A DNA stretch of 64,000 bases from Pigmentiphaga aceris (GTDB lineage: Bacteria > Pseudomonadota > Gammaproteobacteria > Burkholderiales > Burkholderiaceae_B). Shown piece after piece: positions 1 to 12,330 of the stretch; position 1 is the first letter of the stretch, and each line of letters starts with the position of its first letter. The notes below the pieces were generated by a model, which made no database searches, was not told the DNA's origin, and saw only the letters and a program-made list of their open reading frames with translations. The stretch lies in the NCBI RefSeq assembly GCF_008119665.1, contig NZ_CP043046.1, forward strand, positions 6,101,256 to 6,165,255, read 5' to 3'. Made by a program: the position numbers and the translations under genes.

Positions 1-34
1 CTTCCAGCTGGCCGCGACCCCTACCTGACAACCC

Positions 35-2170
35 CTAGGTTTTCTTCAGCAATCCCTTCAGCCTGGCCATGCGTTCGCGCGGGCTGAGCGTGGGTTCGGT
101 ATCCACGATCTTGTCGGTATCCAGGCCCATTTCCTCAATGAAACGCGAAGGCTCCCGCGCCACGTCTTCCCGCGCGCGACGACGCTTGCGGCACCAGGTC
201 ACGTTCAGGCTGCGCTGGGCGCGTGTGATGCCCACATACATCAGGCGGCGCTCTTCCTGCACCCGCGACGCAAGCGATTCGGCTGCCTTGGCGGGGTCAC
301 CATCTTCATCGTCCTTGCCCAGGTGCGGCATCAAGCCTTCCTCGCAGCCCACCAGGTACACGTGCGGGTACTCCAGCCCTTTGGACGCATGCAGCGTGGA
401 CATGCGCACCGCATCCGGGGCTTCTTCCTCGTTCTTTTCCAGCATGGTGACCAGCGCCACGTGCTGCACCAGGTCAACCAGCGACAGCCCGTCTTCTTCT
501 GCCTTGCGGCCCAGCCACCCGATCAGTTCCAGCACGTTCTGCCACCGGGTCTGCGCAGTGCGCTCTTCACCGCTGTCATACAGAAAACGCTCGTAGCCGA
601 TCGCACTCAGCAAGTCGCTGATGATCGGGCCTGCCGGTTCGGCCGGAGCCGGCGGCTCTTTGTTGGCAGCGCCACGCCCGGCACGCCACTGCATGCGATG
701 CATGAATTCACCGAATTCGCGCAGCGGCGTCAGTTGTCGCGGCGCCAGGCGCTGGGCCAGGCCTTCCTCGAACACCGCCGCCAGCAACGGAATTTCGCGT
801 TCCCCGGCGTAGGTGCCCAGCACGTCCAGCGTGGCTTGGCCCACGCCACGTTTCGGCGTGGTGATGGCGCGGATGAAGGCCGGGTCGTCCTCGTCATTGG
901 CGATCAGCCGCAGGTACGACAGCACGTCGCGGATTTCGGCCTTGTCGAAGAAGCTCTGCCCGCCCGACAGCAGATAGGGAATCTTCATGTTGCGCAGCGA
1001 TTGCTCGATCACCCGCGCCTGATGATTGCTGCGATACAGGATCGCGAAGTCTTTCCACTGCGCCTGGTAATCGAACCGGGCGGCCGAGATGCGCACGCAC
1101 ACCGACTCGGCTTCGGCTTCGTCGTTTTCCATCGGGATGATCTTGATCGGGTCCCCTGCCCCCAGGTCGGACCACAGCTTCTTCTCGAACAGCTTGGGGT
1201 TCTTCTCGATCACCCGGTTGGCGGCAGCCAGAATGCGCTGCACCGACCGGTAGTTCTGTTCAAGCTTGATGACTTTCAGGCTTGGGTAGTCGGTCGTCAG
1301 CTTGGCCAGGTTTTCCACCGTGGCACCGCGCCAGGCGTAAATCGCCTGGTCGTCGTCGCCCACCGCCGTGAACATGGCACGCACGCCGGTCAGCAACTGC
1401 ACCAGACGGTACTGGCAGGCGTTGGTGTCCTGATATTCGTCCACCAGCAGATAACGCAGGCGCGACTGCCAGCGCTCACGCGCCTCGGCGTCGCGTTCCA
1501 GCAGCTGCGTGGGCATGCGTATCAGGTCGTCGAAGTCGACGGCCTGATACGCCTTCAAGGTGGCGTTGTAGCTGCGATAGGCGCGTGCGGCCTCGGCTTC
1601 CGCCGCGGTAGCGGCGATTTTTTCGGCCTCTTCCGGGTCGATCAGCGAGTTCTTCCACAAAGAAATCGTGCTTTGCACCTGGCGCAGCCGACCCTTGTCG
1701 GTGGTGGCGATCAGGTCTTGCACGATCGCCATCGCGTCTGACGAATCCAGAATCGAAAACTGCGGTTTCAGCCCGACCTTGCGCGCTTCTTCGCGCAACA
1801 TGCGCACACCCAGCGAGTGGAAAGTGCTGATGGTCAGTCCCTTGATCAGCTCCTTGCTGGCGATCTTGCGCACCCGCTCGTCCATTTCACGGGCAGCCTT
1901 GTTGGTGAAGGTCAGCGCCGCGACGTTGCGTGCGTGATAACCACAGTCACGCACCAGATACGCGATTTTCTGGGTGATCACGCGGGTTTTACCGCTACCG
2001 GCACCGGCCAGCACCAGACACGGGCCATCCAGATAGCGCACGCCCTCACGCTGGGCATCGTTCATGCCGGCATCAAGTGGCACGGGGCTGGGGACTGGGG
2101 CCGTGCCGTCCGCGCGTGCATCGGCGCGCGCCAACGCGCGCGAGGCGAAGGTGGGGCGTTCATCACTCAT
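35..2170 (-). CDS. rep: ATP-dependent DNA helicase Rep (UvrD/Rep superfamily 1)
   Basis: Superfamily 1A 3'-5' DNA helicase that unwinds duplex DNA and helps restart or clear replication forks in the cytoplasm. Visible motifs are Walker A AGAGSGKT near residues 55-62, the Walker B segment LVDEYQDTN near residue 240, the Q-type motif GDDDQAIYAWRGA near 270, and the C-terminal motifs STLHASKGLEYPHV and YVGITRAQ. The 711 residues are slightly longer than E. coli Rep. The extra part is a low-complexity Ala/Pro-rich N-terminus of about 35 residues, so translation may really begin at Met36 (MNDAQREGV). Rep is preferred over UvrD because the N-terminal motif and overall length fit Rep; PcrA/UvrD cannot be fully excluded. 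It lies about 100 bp downstream of priA, on the same strand, and may be co-transcribed with it. Confidence 0.9.
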   Translation of the reverse strand: MSDERPTFASRALARADARADGTAPVPSPVPLDAGMNDAQREGVRYLDGPCLVLAGAGSGKTRVITQKIAYLVRDCGYHARNVAALTFTNKAAREMDERVRKIASKELIKGLTISTFHSLGVRMLREEARKVGLKPQFSILDSSDAMAIVQDLIATTDKGRLRQVQSTISLWKNSLIDPEEAEKIAATAAEAEAARAYRSYNATLKAYQAVDFDDLIRMPTQLLERDAEARERWQSRLRYLLVDEYQDTNACQYRLVQLLTGVRAMFTAVGDDDQAIYAWRGATVENLAKLTTDYPSLKVIKLEQNYRSVQRILAAANRVIEKNPKLFEKKLWSDLGAGDPIKIIPMENDEAEAESVCVRISAARFDYQAQWKDFAILYRSNHQARVIEQSLRNMKIPYLLSGGQSFFDKAEIRDVLSYLRLIANDEDDPAFIRAITTPKRGVGQATLDVLGTYAGEREIPLLAAVFEEGLAQRLAPRQLTPLREFGEFMHRMQWRAGRGAANKEPPAPAEPAGPIISDLLSAIGYERFLYDSGEERTAQTRWQNVLELIGWLGRKAEEDGLSLVDLVQHVALVTMLEKNEEEAPDAVRMSTLHASKGLEYPHVYLVGCEEGLMPHLGKDDEDGDPAKAAESLASRVQEERRLMYVGITRAQRSLNVTWCRKRRRAREDVAREPSRFIEEMGLDTDKIVDTEPTLSPRERMARLKGLLKKT

Positions 2171-2270
2171 TTTGCGGTCCTACCGGTTGCACACCCGATT
2201 GCACACTCCCACTCCACCCCCACAGGCGCGAACCCGGACGCTGCTCAGTCATGCACGGCACATTCATGCG

Positions 2271-4445
2271 TCATATCTCCAACGGATCCACTTCCAGTTG
2301 CCAGCGCACCCGCGCCGACCCAGGCAAGTCGGCCAGACACGGGGCCCAGGCGCGCAGGAAGGCCTGCAAAGCCGGGCGGCTATCGCTTTCGACCAGCAAC
2401 TGCGCGCGCTCCAGGTCGGCCACCTTCACGACCCGCAGCGGCACCGGATCGTAGACCATGACCTGCTCGGCACCCGGCAGATCCGGGCGCGCAGTGGGCA
2501 GGTCGCGGGCTTCGGTCAGGAAGGTCACGGCGGTCGCCAGTTCACGCGATTCGGCCGTCAATAGCGCCTGAAATGCGAAAGGCGGCAAACCCGCGCTGCG
2601 ACGCTCATCCAGCGCGTACGCAGCAAACCCCGCATAGTCGTGGCGCACCAGGGCTTGGTACACCGGCTGTTCGGGGTAGCCCGTCTGAATATATACATCA
2701 GCCCCGCTGCCGCGCCGCCCTGCCCGCCCCGCCACCTGCATCAGTTGCGAAAACAGGCGCTCGGGCGCACGGAAATCGTGCGAAAACAACATGGCATCGG
2801 CGTTCAGTACCCCGACAAAACCCAGGTTGTGAAAGTCGTGTCCCTTGGCCACCATCTGCGTGCCCACCAGGATATCGACCTCATTGGCATGCACTTGCGC
2901 AAACAAAGCCTCGGCGCTTCCTTTGCGCCGGGTGCTGTCGGCGTCGATGCGCGCCAGTCGGGCATTCGGAAAGCGCGCCGCCAGGAATTCTTCCAGCCGC
3001 TGCGTGCCCCGCCCCATCGGTTGCAAGTCCTGGTTGCCGCAGTCCGGGCAGGCAGGCGGCACCCGTTCATGTGCACCGCAATGATGGCAGCGCAGCATGT
3101 GGCCGCTACGCATGCCCCGATGCAGCACCATGAAGGCCGAACAACGCTTGCAGGTGCTCATCCAGCCGCAGGCTTCACAATTGAGCACCGGCGCGTAACC
3201 ACGGCGGTTCAGGAAGATCAGCGACTGCTCGCCACGTGCCAGCCGGTCTTCGATTGCCGCCACCAACTGCGGGGACAGCCCTTGTTCCAGCTTCAGACGG
3301 CGGGTATCGATCAGGGACACCGTGGGCGGCTCGGCTTCGCTGGCACGTTGCGGCAGCGACAGCTTCACGTAACGGCCAGACTCGGCGTGATGCCAGGTTT
3401 CCAGCGACGGCGTGGCCGATCCCAGCACAATGGGCACGTTGCGGTCGCGCGCGCGCCAGATCGCCAGGTCACGCGCCGAATAACGCAGGCCGTCTTGCTG
3501 TTTATAGGACGGATCGTGCTCTTCATCGACCACGATCAGGCCCAGCGCGGGCAAAGGCACGAACAAGGCCAGACGCGTACCCACGATCAGGCGAGCCTGC
3601 CCGCGCACCGCACGCAGCCAGGCTTCCAGCCGCTCGCCATCGGCCAGCCCGCTGTGCAACACGGCAACCGCGCCTGCCCCCACCGCCTGTTCAAGCCGGC
3701 GCGTGAGCACCCCTTCCAGCTGCGGCGTCAGGTTGATTTCCGGCACCAGCAACAGCACTTGCCGGTCGCTGCGCAACACGGCTTCTGCGGCGCGCAAATA
3801 CACCTCGGTCTTGCCGCTGCCGGTCACGCCGAACAATACAAAGGTCTCGAACCCTGTCGCAGCAGCCAAGGTGTCCACCGCGTGTTGCTGTGCGGGGTTG
3901 AGCGTAGGCGCTGCCGCAACCGGGGCGGCATCCCCCGTCTTGCGTTTGGCAGCCCGGGCGTCGATGCGCGCAATCGGGCCGCCCGCCGAGCGGGCACCTT
4001 CGTAGGCAGCGGGCTTGCGCAAGGCACCGGGCAAGGCCGGCAGAATCACTTCCCCCAGGGGCCGCTGATAATAATCGGCCGCAAAACGTGCCAATTTCAT
4101 CCAGTCGGCAGCCAGCGGTGGCATGTCGTCCAACACGGCATCAATCGCGCGGACCTGGGCGGGCGGGTACGTGGGCGCAAGCGGCGTGTCGGCCACCACC
4201 CCCACCATGCGACGCGGCCCGAAGCGCACGATTACCCGCGTGCCGATGGCAACAGGCCGATCGGCACGGTAGTCGAACAGACCCGGCAAGGGCACGTCCA
4301 ACGCGACGCTCAACCAATGGGTGTCGGCTGATGCACCCGTACTGACAGCCGCGATATCGTCGCGCTGCCCGGGCACAACCATGCCCCCGCGCGAGGCCTC
4401 AGGTGCCGCGCTGTCGTCATCGAGCGGGAGATCAGGCAGCGCCAT
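2271..4445 (-). CDS. priA: Primosomal replication restart helicase PriA
   Basis: PriA recognises stalled forks and D-loops and reloads the replicative helicase. Seen in the protein: an N-terminal DNA-binding region after about 40 non-conserved residues, Walker A GVTGSGKTEVYLRAAE near residue 208, DEEHD near 309, and the eight-cysteine zinc module near residues 425-470 (CEACGW, CKRCS, CHHCG, CPDCG). The helicase motifs GTQMVAKGHDF and QVAGRAGRRG follow. The length of 724 residues is normal. The N-terminal 40 residues are Ser/Ala/Asp-rich and could be an over-long start call. A 390-bp gap separates it from hemE upstream. Confidence 0.95.
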   Translation of the reverse strand: MALPDLPLDDDSAAPEASRGGMVVPGQRDDIAAVSTGASADTHWLSVALDVPLPGLFDYRADRPVAIGTRVIVRFGPRRMVGVVADTPLAPTYPPAQVRAIDAVLDDMPPLAADWMKLARFAADYYQRPLGEVILPALPGALRKPAAYEGARSAGGPIARIDARAAKRKTGDAAPVAAAPTLNPAQQHAVDTLAAATGFETFVLFGVTGSGKTEVYLRAAEAVLRSDRQVLLLVPEINLTPQLEGVLTRRLEQAVGAGAVAVLHSGLADGERLEAWLRAVRGQARLIVGTRLALFVPLPALGLIVVDEEHDPSYKQQDGLRYSARDLAIWRARDRNVPIVLGSATPSLETWHHAESGRYVKLSLPQRASEAEPPTVSLIDTRRLKLEQGLSPQLVAAIEDRLARGEQSLIFLNRRGYAPVLNCEACGWMSTCKRCSAFMVLHRGMRSGHMLRCHHCGAHERVPPACPDCGNQDLQPMGRGTQRLEEFLAARFPNARLARIDADSTRRKGSAEALFAQVHANEVDILVGTQMVAKGHDFHNLGFVGVLNADAMLFSHDFRAPERLFSQLMQVAGRAGRRGSGADVYIQTGYPEQPVYQALVRHDYAGFAAYALDERRSAGLPPFAFQALLTAESRELATAVTFLTEARDLPTARPDLPGAEQVMVYDPVPLRVVKVADLERAQLLVESDSRPALQAFLRAWAPCLADLPGSARVRWQLEVDPLEI

Positions 4446-4834
4446 ACGGGTCCATCGAACTTAAAGTGAATCCTTGAAGTTTGCCGTAAGCGCAGGCGCG
4501 GGCTGCGGATTTCAAGGTTTCCCACAGAACCTGTGGACAACTTTGGGGACAACGCAGAAAAAAACCGCTTGAGTGCCGCTTGCATGTACAGAAGCGTGGT
4601 AAGGCACTTAAATCGAGTTTTTTATGTTCCCTTATAAATCAAGGACTTAATGCGTTTTCTCAGGCGCTGCCTGGGACAGCGCTGACTTGACAGGCAGGAA
4701 AAGCCGACATGTGTATAAGTACCGTTTACCGGTACGCTGACTTGCGGGTACTTATGGGTACTCGCACAGAAGTGCCCACTCACACCGCTGGACGGCGGCA
4801 GTGGTGGGTGTCCCGACTCGGGACACCCTGCAGA
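4446..4834. other. Intergenic region between hemE and priA
   Basis: A 389-bp stretch with no convincing gene. It is AT-richer than its surroundings around 4600-4660. It holds the hemE-proximal hairpin at 4806-4828 and a second small palindrome (GTACCG-TTTAC-CGGTAC) near 4720-4736. The priA promoter should lie here, but I see no strong -35/-10 pair. Confidence 0.5.
4806..4828 (-). terminator. Perfect 9-bp hairpin just after the hemE stop
   Basis: GGGTGTCCC and GGGACACCC pair perfectly around a 5-nt loop, beginning 7 nt after the hemE stop codon. There is no T-run on either side, so it is not a classical intrinsic terminator. It may protect the mRNA 3' end or work with Rho. Confidence 0.4.
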
Positions 4835-5911
4835 CTATTGATGCCAGCGACGGCTGTGCGAATGTACGGTTTCCACCAACTCGACCACTGCTTCGGGCGG
4901 CGTGAATTGTGAAATCCCGTGACCGAGATTGAAGACGTGCCCTGCGCCCGGGCCAACTTGCCCAAAGCTGTCGAGCACCTTGATGGCTTCGCGGGCAATG
5001 TTGCCCGGGCCGCCGAACAAGGCCATCGGGTCCAGATTGCCTTGCAAGGCCACCCGGTCACCGACGCGCTTGCGTGCGGCACCCAGATTGACCGTCCAGT
5101 CAACGCCGACCGCATCGCAGCCCAGATCGGCAATCGATTCCAGCCACAGCCCGCCGCCCTTGGTGAACACCACCACCGGCACCTTGCGGCCGTCACGTTC
5201 ACGCGTCAGGCGCGACACGACCTGCTGGGTGTATGCCAGCGAAAACGCCTTGAAAGCATCATCGGCCAGCACACCACCCCAGCTGTCGAACAGCATGACA
5301 GCTTGCGCGCCCGCTTCGATCTGGGCATTCAGATATTGCGCCACCGCTTCGGCATTGATCGCCAGAATACGGTGCAGCAGATCCGGGCGCTGGTAGAGCA
5401 TGGTTTTCACGGTACGGTAGTCAGACGACCCTGCACCCTCAACCATGTAACAGGCGAGCGTCCACGGGCTGCCGGAAAAACCGATCAAGGGCACACGGCC
5501 GTTGAGCGCACCGCGAATCTGGCGCACGGCATTGAACACGTAATCGAGCGAAGCCATGTCCGGCACCGCCAGCGCATTCACGGCTGCCTCGTCGCGAATC
5601 GGACGTGCAAAGCGCGGACCTTCACCAGCGGCGAAGTCCAGGCCCAGACCCATTGCGTCCGGCACCGTCAAGATGTCAGAGAACAGGATCGACGCGTCGA
5701 GCGGGAAACGCTCAAGCGGCTGCAAGGTCACTTCGGTCGCGTAATCGGGATTCTTGGCCAGCGACAGGAAAGAACCGGCGCGTGCGCGGGTGGCGTTGTA
5801 CTCGGGCAGGTAGCGTCCGGCCTGACGCATCAACCAGATCGGCGTGTACTCGGTAGGCTGGCGAAGCAGCGCGCGCAGGAAGACGTCGTTCTGAAGAGGC
5901 GTGGCAGACAC
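4835..5911 (-). CDS. hemE: Uroporphyrinogen decarboxylase HemE
   Basis: Decarboxylates the four acetate side chains of uroporphyrinogen III to give coproporphyrinogen III in haem biosynthesis; cytoplasmic and cofactor-free. The family signature [15 protein letters not shown] is near the N-terminus, followed by the conserved ILFSDILT and [13 protein letters not shown] segments and FNLGHGI near the C-terminus. I place the start at a GTG giving [11 protein letters not shown], which yields 358 residues, the usual family length. The reading frame stays open further upstream to 6082, but that part has no family resemblance. It reads away from the regulator gene upstream and ends at a strong hairpin. 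Confidence 0.95.
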   Translation of the reverse strand: MSATPLQNDVFLRALLRQPTEYTPIWLMRQAGRYLPEYNATRARAGSFLSLAKNPDYATEVTLQPLERFPLDASILFSDILTVPDAMGLGLDFAAGEGPRFARPIRDEAAVNALAVPDMASLDYVFNAVRQIRGALNGRVPLIGFSGSPWTLACYMVEGAGSSDYRTVKTMLYQRPDLLHRILAINAEAVAQYLNAQIEAGAQAVMLFDSWGGVLADDAFKAFSLAYTQQVVSRLTRERDGRKVPVVVFTKGGGLWLESIADLGCDAVGVDWTVNLGAARKRVGDRVALQGNLDPMALFGGPGNIAREAIKVLDSFGQVGPGAGHVFNLGHGISQFTPPEAVVELVETVHSHSRRWHQ

Positions 5912-6082
5912 TGGGCAAGGCCTTGAAGGTAGCGCGGAACCCGCAATTCTAACCTGTGCGGCAGACCCGACCAATGATTTGGGACAACAGTGGGCCATGA
6001 ACCACCCGTCGTCCCGCTTCCGCCCGATCAATTGTCTGCCTGACCTGCTGTGTCGATCTTTGCCGCAATCAAACTGGGGCAT

Positions 6083-6784
6083 TCAGCTCGCGCTGCGAAA
6101 CGGCTCGGCGGCGATTTCGTGTTTGCGCATCAGTTGCCAGAACGCACGGCGGTTCTTGTCGGCGGCACGTGCTGCCTTCGAGATGTTGCCCTGATGGTGC
6201 CGCAACATGTTCTTCAGATAACGACGCTCGAACTCGGTGACGATGCGCGCCTTGGCGGCCCGGAAAGGCTCGTCAGCGGTCAGACGCGAGCGCAGCGGCG
6301 GGGCTTCGGTTTCTTCGACACTGACCGTGCTTGCCTCAATAGGCGCTGCGCTCGGTGCCGCTGCACGCGACCACGTGCACTGCCGCAGGCGCACCTTCAA
6401 GTCGTCTGCAGTGGCCGGGTCACGCAAAAAGTCGCGCATGCCCAGCCCCAGCAAGTCTTGCAGGCCAGCCGCCTGAAGATCGCGAGCCAGTCCCAGAATG
6501 GGAGTGTTCAAGGTACCCAGGGCATTGGCAAGCGCCAGCCTGGTCCACCCCAGCGTCAGCGGCGTGACGGGCATCAGGCAGACGTCGAAACGGCGCAATG
6601 CCAGCGCTGCGTCGCGCAGACTCCCGGCGCTTGCCCGCCCCAGTCCGCCGTAACGTGCGTCACCCAGATCCACCATGTGCAAGGTAATACCGCCCAGCTG
6701 TCCCGCGTGCATGTCGATGAAGCTGCGCATCCAGCTTTCCTGGCCAGGCAACACCAGCACTGCACAATCAACTGACTCTCTCAT
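6083..6784 (-). CDS. Orphan regulator with degenerate receiver-like N-terminus and Fis-type HTH
   Basis: About 233 residues if translation starts at MRESVDCAVLV; an upstream in-frame start at 6859 would add 25 residues. The C-terminal 45 residues are a Fis/NtrC-type helix-turn-helix (FERRYLKNMLRHHQGNISKA followed by ARAADKNRRAFWQLMRKHE), the type found at the end of sigma-54 activators. The N-terminal ~150 residues have the alternating hydrophobic strands of a response-regulator receiver fold, but I see no phosphoacceptor Asp in the usual context, and there is no AAA+ domain. It is therefore probably a DNA-binding regulator not driven by canonical phosphorylation. Targets are unknown; hemE lies 170 bp downstream on the same strand. 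Confidence 0.65.
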   Translation of the reverse strand: MRESVDCAVLVLPGQESWMRSFIDMHAGQLGGITLHMVDLGDARYGGLGRASAGSLRDAALALRRFDVCLMPVTPLTLGWTRLALANALGTLNTPILGLARDLQAAGLQDLLGLGMRDFLRDPATADDLKVRLRQCTWSRAAAPSAAPIEASTVSVEETEAPPLRSRLTADEPFRAAKARIVTEFERRYLKNMLRHHQGNISKAARAADKNRRAFWQLMRKHEIAAEPFRSAS

Positions 6785-7255
6785 ACCCCAAAACCTGTAA
6801 CAAGTAAGTAACACCTGAAGGCTACTTGGGCGTAAAAGTGCTTTCCATTCGCATTTCACACAACGTAAAAATGCCTAGTCCAAATAGATGATTCACAGGG
6901 ACAAAGCAGGTCTGCGCCGGTCGACCGACAGCAAGATGCAGGCAACTTTCAGCGACAGCGGTCTACACGTAATCAACGGCAAAACTTCTGAATGTGATCA
7001 CCTAGATAAATCGATCACAAAATACGAAGCTTTTTTGCCCATTGGGGTCGGCTGCACGTTGGCTCGCAGGGAAAGCGCCGCAACAACGCGGCAGCCATCC
7101 AGGGCCAGTGTTGGGTAGATACCGCACGAATACGGCCCCCCCCAGCGCGGCAAACCTGAGCACACATCCAGCACAGACAAAAAAACAGGGCAGACCCTTT
7201 CGGCGTCTGCCCTGTTTTTCCTCACCACCTGGGTGGTGAGCACTGCCGGCGCGTC
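6785..7255. other. Intergenic region between atpC and the Fis-type regulator
   Basis: 470 bp with no credible gene. The half next to the regulator (6785-7040) is AT-rich and should hold its promoter. The half next to atpC contains the atp operon terminator. Confidence 0.5.
7179..7219 (-). terminator. Intrinsic terminator of the atp operon (bidirectional shape)
   Basis: AAAAACAGGGCAGAC and GTCTGCCCTGTTTTT form a perfect 15-base inverted repeat around a CCTTTCGGC loop, with the flanking A/T runs included. It lies 37 bp after the atpC stop, so it fits the end of the ATP synthase transcript; the symmetric A/T runs would let it work on both strands. Confidence 0.9.
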
Positions 7256-7672
7256 TTAGCGCCCGCGCAGCTTGCGGATCGCGGCCAACTGAGCTGCCAA
7301 CATGGCCAGCTCGGCTTCGACCACGGCCACTTCGGCCTTGTCAGTCGCGTTGCGCAGGGCCTCTTCGGCACGCACGCGTGCTTCGTTGGCCTTGGCTTCA
7401 TCGAGATCCTTGCCGCGGATTGCGGTGTCGGCCAGGACCGTCACCACATTCGGCTGGATTTCGATCAGACCGCCGGCCACGAAGATCGACTCTTCCTGAC
7501 CGTTGTCTGCGCGGGTGATCTTGACCGTACCCGGACGAACGCGCGAGATCAGCGGGGTGTGACCGGGCAAGATGCCCAGTTCGCCCGACTCACCCGGCAA
7601 GGTCACGAACGTTGCCTCACCGGCAAAGATCGAGGCCTCGGCGCTGACCACGTCAACATGAATGGTTGCCAT
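7256..7672 (-). CDS. atpC: ATP synthase F1 subunit epsilon
   Basis: Central-stalk subunit that links gamma to the c-ring and inhibits ATP hydrolysis. The N-terminal beta-sandwich carries the conserved [17 protein letters not shown] segment, and the C-terminus is a two-helix, Ala/Glu-rich hairpin. 138 residues is normal. It is the last gene of the operon, 25 bp after atpD and before a strong terminator. Confidence 0.96.
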   Translation of the reverse strand: MATIHVDVVSAEASIFAGEATFVTLPGESGELGILPGHTPLISRVRPGTVKITRADNGQEESIFVAGGLIEIQPNVVTVLADTAIRGKDLDEAKANEARVRAEEALRNATDKAEVAVVEAELAMLAAQLAAIRKLRGR

Positions 7673-7697
7673 AAGATCCTCTGTGAAGCGTCAGTGA

Positions 7698-9155
<1,458 letters not shown>

Positions 9156-9162
9156 CTACTGC

Positions 9163-10041
9163 TTAGACTGCAGCAGCGCCACCCACGATTTCGGAGATTT
9201 CTTTGGTGATCGCTGCTTGACGAGTCTTGTTGTAGACCAGTTTCAGCTCGCCGATCACCTTCTTGGCGTTGTCCGAGGCGGCCTTCATCGCCACCATCCG
9301 TGCAGACTGTTCCGATGCCATGTTCTCGGCCACGGCCTGGAACACCAGCGCTTCAACGTAACGAAGCAGCAGTTCATCGATCACGGTCTGCATGTCCGGC
9401 TCGTAGATGTATTCCCACGAGTAGGCTTTTTTCTCGTCAGCGGTCTGCGAGAACCGATCGTCCGCCAAGGGCAGCAGCTGCTGGAATACCGGCTCTTGCT
9501 TCATCGTGTTGATGAAGCGGTTGTAGGCCAGGTAAACCGCATCGATGCGGCCTTCGGCGTACGCGTCGAGTTGCACCTTCACGGCACCGATCAGGCGCTC
9601 CAGGTTCGGTGCATCGCCCAGCTGGACGACTTCCGACACCACGTTGGTATTCAGGCGGGTCAGGAAACCCAGGCCCTTGTTACCGATCGCAGTGGTCTGA
9701 ACCTTCACACCAGACGCGTCATACTCTTTGAGCTTGTTCAGCACAATGCGCATCACGTTGGTGTTCAACGCGCCGCACAAGCCCTTGTCCGTCGTGACCA
9801 CGATCACGCCAACCGCCTTGCTGTCCGTACGAACGGTCAGGAAGGGATGCTCGTAATCGGGCGCAGCTTCGGCCAGGTGCGCGGTGATATTGCGTACCTT
9901 GTCGGCGTACGGGCGAGCAGCGCGCATGCGCTCCTGCGCCTTGCGCATCTTGGACGCGGCGACCATTTCCATCGCCTTGGTGATCTTGGACGTGTTTTGC
10001 ACGCTCTTGATCTTCGTCCGAATTTCCTTGATTCCGGCCAT
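9163..10041 (-). CDS. atpG: ATP synthase F1 subunit gamma
   Basis: Rotor shaft of the F1 motor. The N-terminal coiled-coil strand ([20 protein letters not shown], then [16 protein letters not shown]) and the C-terminal strand ([20 protein letters not shown] followed by [18 protein letters not shown]) are both intact. 292 residues is typical. It is the fifth structural gene of the operon as counted from atpB. Confidence 0.97.
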   Translation of the reverse strand: MAGIKEIRTKIKSVQNTSKITKAMEMVAASKMRKAQERMRAARPYADKVRNITAHLAEAAPDYEHPFLTVRTDSKAVGVIVVTTDKGLCGALNTNVMRIVLNKLKEYDASGVKVQTTAIGNKGLGFLTRLNTNVVSEVVQLGDAPNLERLIGAVKVQLDAYAEGRIDAVYLAYNRFINTMKQEPVFQQLLPLADDRFSQTADEKKAYSWEYIYEPDMQTVIDELLLRYVEALVFQAVAENMASEQSARMVAMKAASDNAKKVIGELKLVYNKTRQAAITKEISEIVGGAAAV

Positions 10042-10117
10042 TTCGTCTTCCCTTGTCAGTAGCGCGTGGGATGCAGGGTCTGCATCATGAACGGACCCGC
10101 ATCACACGCGGCCTGCC

Positions 10118-11659
10118 TCAGAACGCTCCGTTTTTCTTGAAGTCTTTGACCGCTTCGTGCAGCTTGGCTTCGTCATCCTTGGACAGTTCTTTCTTGTCCT
10201 CGATGCGGCCAACCAGATCGGCGTACTTCGACTTCAGGTAGTCCTTCAGGCCCTTCTCGAAGGCCAGGACCTTCGGCACATCCACGTCGTCCAGGTAGCC
10301 GTTGTTGGCTGCGAACAGGGACACGCCCAGTTCCCAGACTTGCAGCGGCTGGAACTGGGGCTGCTTGAGCAGCTCAACCACGCGCTTGCCGCGCTCCAGC
10401 TGGCGACGGGTCGAATCGTCGAGGTCGGAAGCGAACTGCGCGAACGCAGCCAGTTCACGATACTGAGCCAAGTCGGTACGGATACCGCCGGACAGCTTCT
10501 TGATGATCTTGGTCTGTGCTGCACCACCAACTCGCGACACCGAGATACCGGCGTTGATTGCGGGGCGGACACCAGCGTTGAACAAGTCGGTTTCCAGGAA
10601 GATCTGGCCGTCGGTGATCGAGATCACGTTGGTCGGCACGAATGCCGAGACGTCGCCTGCCTGGGTTTCGATGATCGGCAGTGCCGTCAGCGAACCGGTC
10701 TGACCCTTGACTTCACCCTTGGTGAAGGCTTCGACGTAGTCGGCGTTCACACGTGCCGAACGCTCCAGCAGACGCGAGTGCAGGTAGAACACGTCACCCG
10801 GGTAGGCTTCGCGGCCCGGCGGACGGCGCAGCAGCAGCGAGATCTGGCGATAGGCCCAAGCTTGCTTGGTCAAGTCGTCATAAATGATCAGGGCGTCTTC
10901 GCCACGGTCGCGGAAGTACTCGCCCATGGTGCAGCCGGCGTAGGCCGACAGGTATTGCATGGCAGCGGAATCAGACGCCGTGGCAGCAACCACGATCGTG
11001 TATTCCAGCGCGCCGTTTTCTTCCAGCTTGCGCACCACGTTGTTGACGGTAGCGGCCTTCTGACCGATAGCGACGTACACGCAGGTGATGCCCTTGCCCT
11101 TCTGGCTGATGATCGTGTCGATCGCCACCGCAGTCTTGCCGGTCTGGCGGTCGCCAATGATCAGTTCGCGCTGGCCGCGGCCGATCGGCACCATGGCGTC
11201 GATCGACTTCAGACCGGTCTGCACCGGCTGCGACACGCCTTCACGGGCGATCACGCCCGGCGCGACTTTTTCGATCACGTCGGTGAGCTTGGCGTTGACC
11301 GGGCCCTTGCCGTCGATCGGCTCGCCGAGTGCGTTCAGCACACGGCCTTTCAGTTCCGGACCCACCGGCACTTCCAGAATGCGACCCGTCGTCTTGACGA
11401 TGTCGCCTTCAGAGATGTGCTGGTAGTCGCCCAGAATCACGGCGCCGACAGAGTCGCGCTCGAGATTCAGCGCGAGGCCGAAAGTATTGTTGGGGAACTC
11501 GAGCATTTCGCCCTGCATCACATCGGACAAGCCGTGGATGCGGGTAATACCGTCGGTCACGGAAACGACCGTGCCCTGGGTACGCACGTCAGCCGACGTG
11601 CCCAGCGCCTGGATACGGCTCTTGAGCAGCTCGCTGATCTCGGACGGGTTGAGTTGCAT
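10118..11659 (-). CDS. atpA: ATP synthase F1 subunit alpha
   Basis: Non-catalytic nucleotide-binding subunit of the F1 hexamer. It has the P-loop [15 protein letters not shown] near residues 169-183 and the signature [14 protein letters not shown]. The N-terminus [16 protein letters not shown] matches the family, and 513 residues is standard. It lies 47 bp downstream of atpH. Confidence 0.98.
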   Translation of the reverse strand: MQLNPSEISELLKSRIQALGTSADVRTQGTVVSVTDGITRIHGLSDVMQGEMLEFPNNTFGLALNLERDSVGAVILGDYQHISEGDIVKTTGRILEVPVGPELKGRVLNALGEPIDGKGPVNAKLTDVIEKVAPGVIAREGVSQPVQTGLKSIDAMVPIGRGQRELIIGDRQTGKTAVAIDTIISQKGKGITCVYVAIGQKAATVNNVVRKLEENGALEYTIVVAATASDSAAMQYLSAYAGCTMGEYFRDRGEDALIIYDDLTKQAWAYRQISLLLRRPPGREAYPGDVFYLHSRLLERSARVNADYVEAFTKGEVKGQTGSLTALPIIETQAGDVSAFVPTNVISITDGQIFLETDLFNAGVRPAINAGISVSRVGGAAQTKIIKKLSGGIRTDLAQYRELAAFAQFASDLDDSTRRQLERGKRVVELLKQPQFQPLQVWELGVSLFAANNGYLDDVDVPKVLAFEKGLKDYLKSKYADLVGRIEDKKELSKDDEAKLHEAVKDFKKNGAF

Positions 11660-11706
11660 GTTGACTCCTGGAATCCTGATTCGCTGTGGCGTCGATCGAT
11701 ATACGG

Positions 11707-12246
11707 TTAAGCGACGAGGGCGTCGCGCAGTTCGGCCAACCGGGCACGCACCGAAGTGTCGAGCACCTGATCGCCGACCAGCACACGTACGCCGCCAATC
11801 AGCGAAGCGTCCACGCGCACCGTAGGCTTGATTTTCACGCCGAATTTTTTCTCGAGCCCGGCGACCAGGTCGGCAACCTGGGCAGCGGTCAAGTCGAACG
11901 CGCTGATGATCTCGGCGTCTGCGCTTCCCTCGTGGCGGTTTTTCAACCAGAGGAATTGCGAGGCGATCTCGGGCAGCAGCAACAACCGGTCGTTGTCGAC
12001 CAGCAGTTCGATGAAGTTGCGGCCAGCGGCATTCAACGGCGACTTCAACACGGCCGAGAACAGTTCGATGCGCTGGGCATGGTCGAGGTGGGGGTCGGTA
12101 ACGGCAGCGCGCACATCGGGATGTGCGGCAGCCTGCGCCAGCTCGGAAACAAGCTCAGCCCAGCCGGCGAGGCCGGCGCTGTCTGCGCGGGCAACGCCGA
12201 ACAGCGCTTCGGCATACGGCCGGGCGATGGTGGACAGTTCAGCCAT
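11707..12246 (-). CDS. atpH: ATP synthase F1 subunit delta
   Basis: Peripheral-stalk subunit joining the top of the alpha3beta3 head to subunit b. The N-terminal six-helix domain starts [16 protein letters not shown], and the C-terminus has the conserved [20 protein letters not shown]. 179 residues is normal. It sits between atpF (84 bp upstream) and atpA. Confidence 0.96.
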   Translation of the reverse strand: MAELSTIARPYAEALFGVARADSAGLAGWAELVSELAQAAAHPDVRAAVTDPHLDHAQRIELFSAVLKSPLNAAGRNFIELLVDNDRLLLLPEIASQFLWLKNRHEGSADAEIISAFDLTAAQVADLVAGLEKKFGVKIKPTVRVDASLIGGVRVLVGDQVLDTSVRARLAELRDALVA

Positions 12247-12330
12247 GTTGGCTCTCGATGCCTGATATGGGGTTTACGGACACGGCGCGCGCCCGATAGG
12301 GCGCTGCGCCGTGCAGAAGAAACGCAGCGA

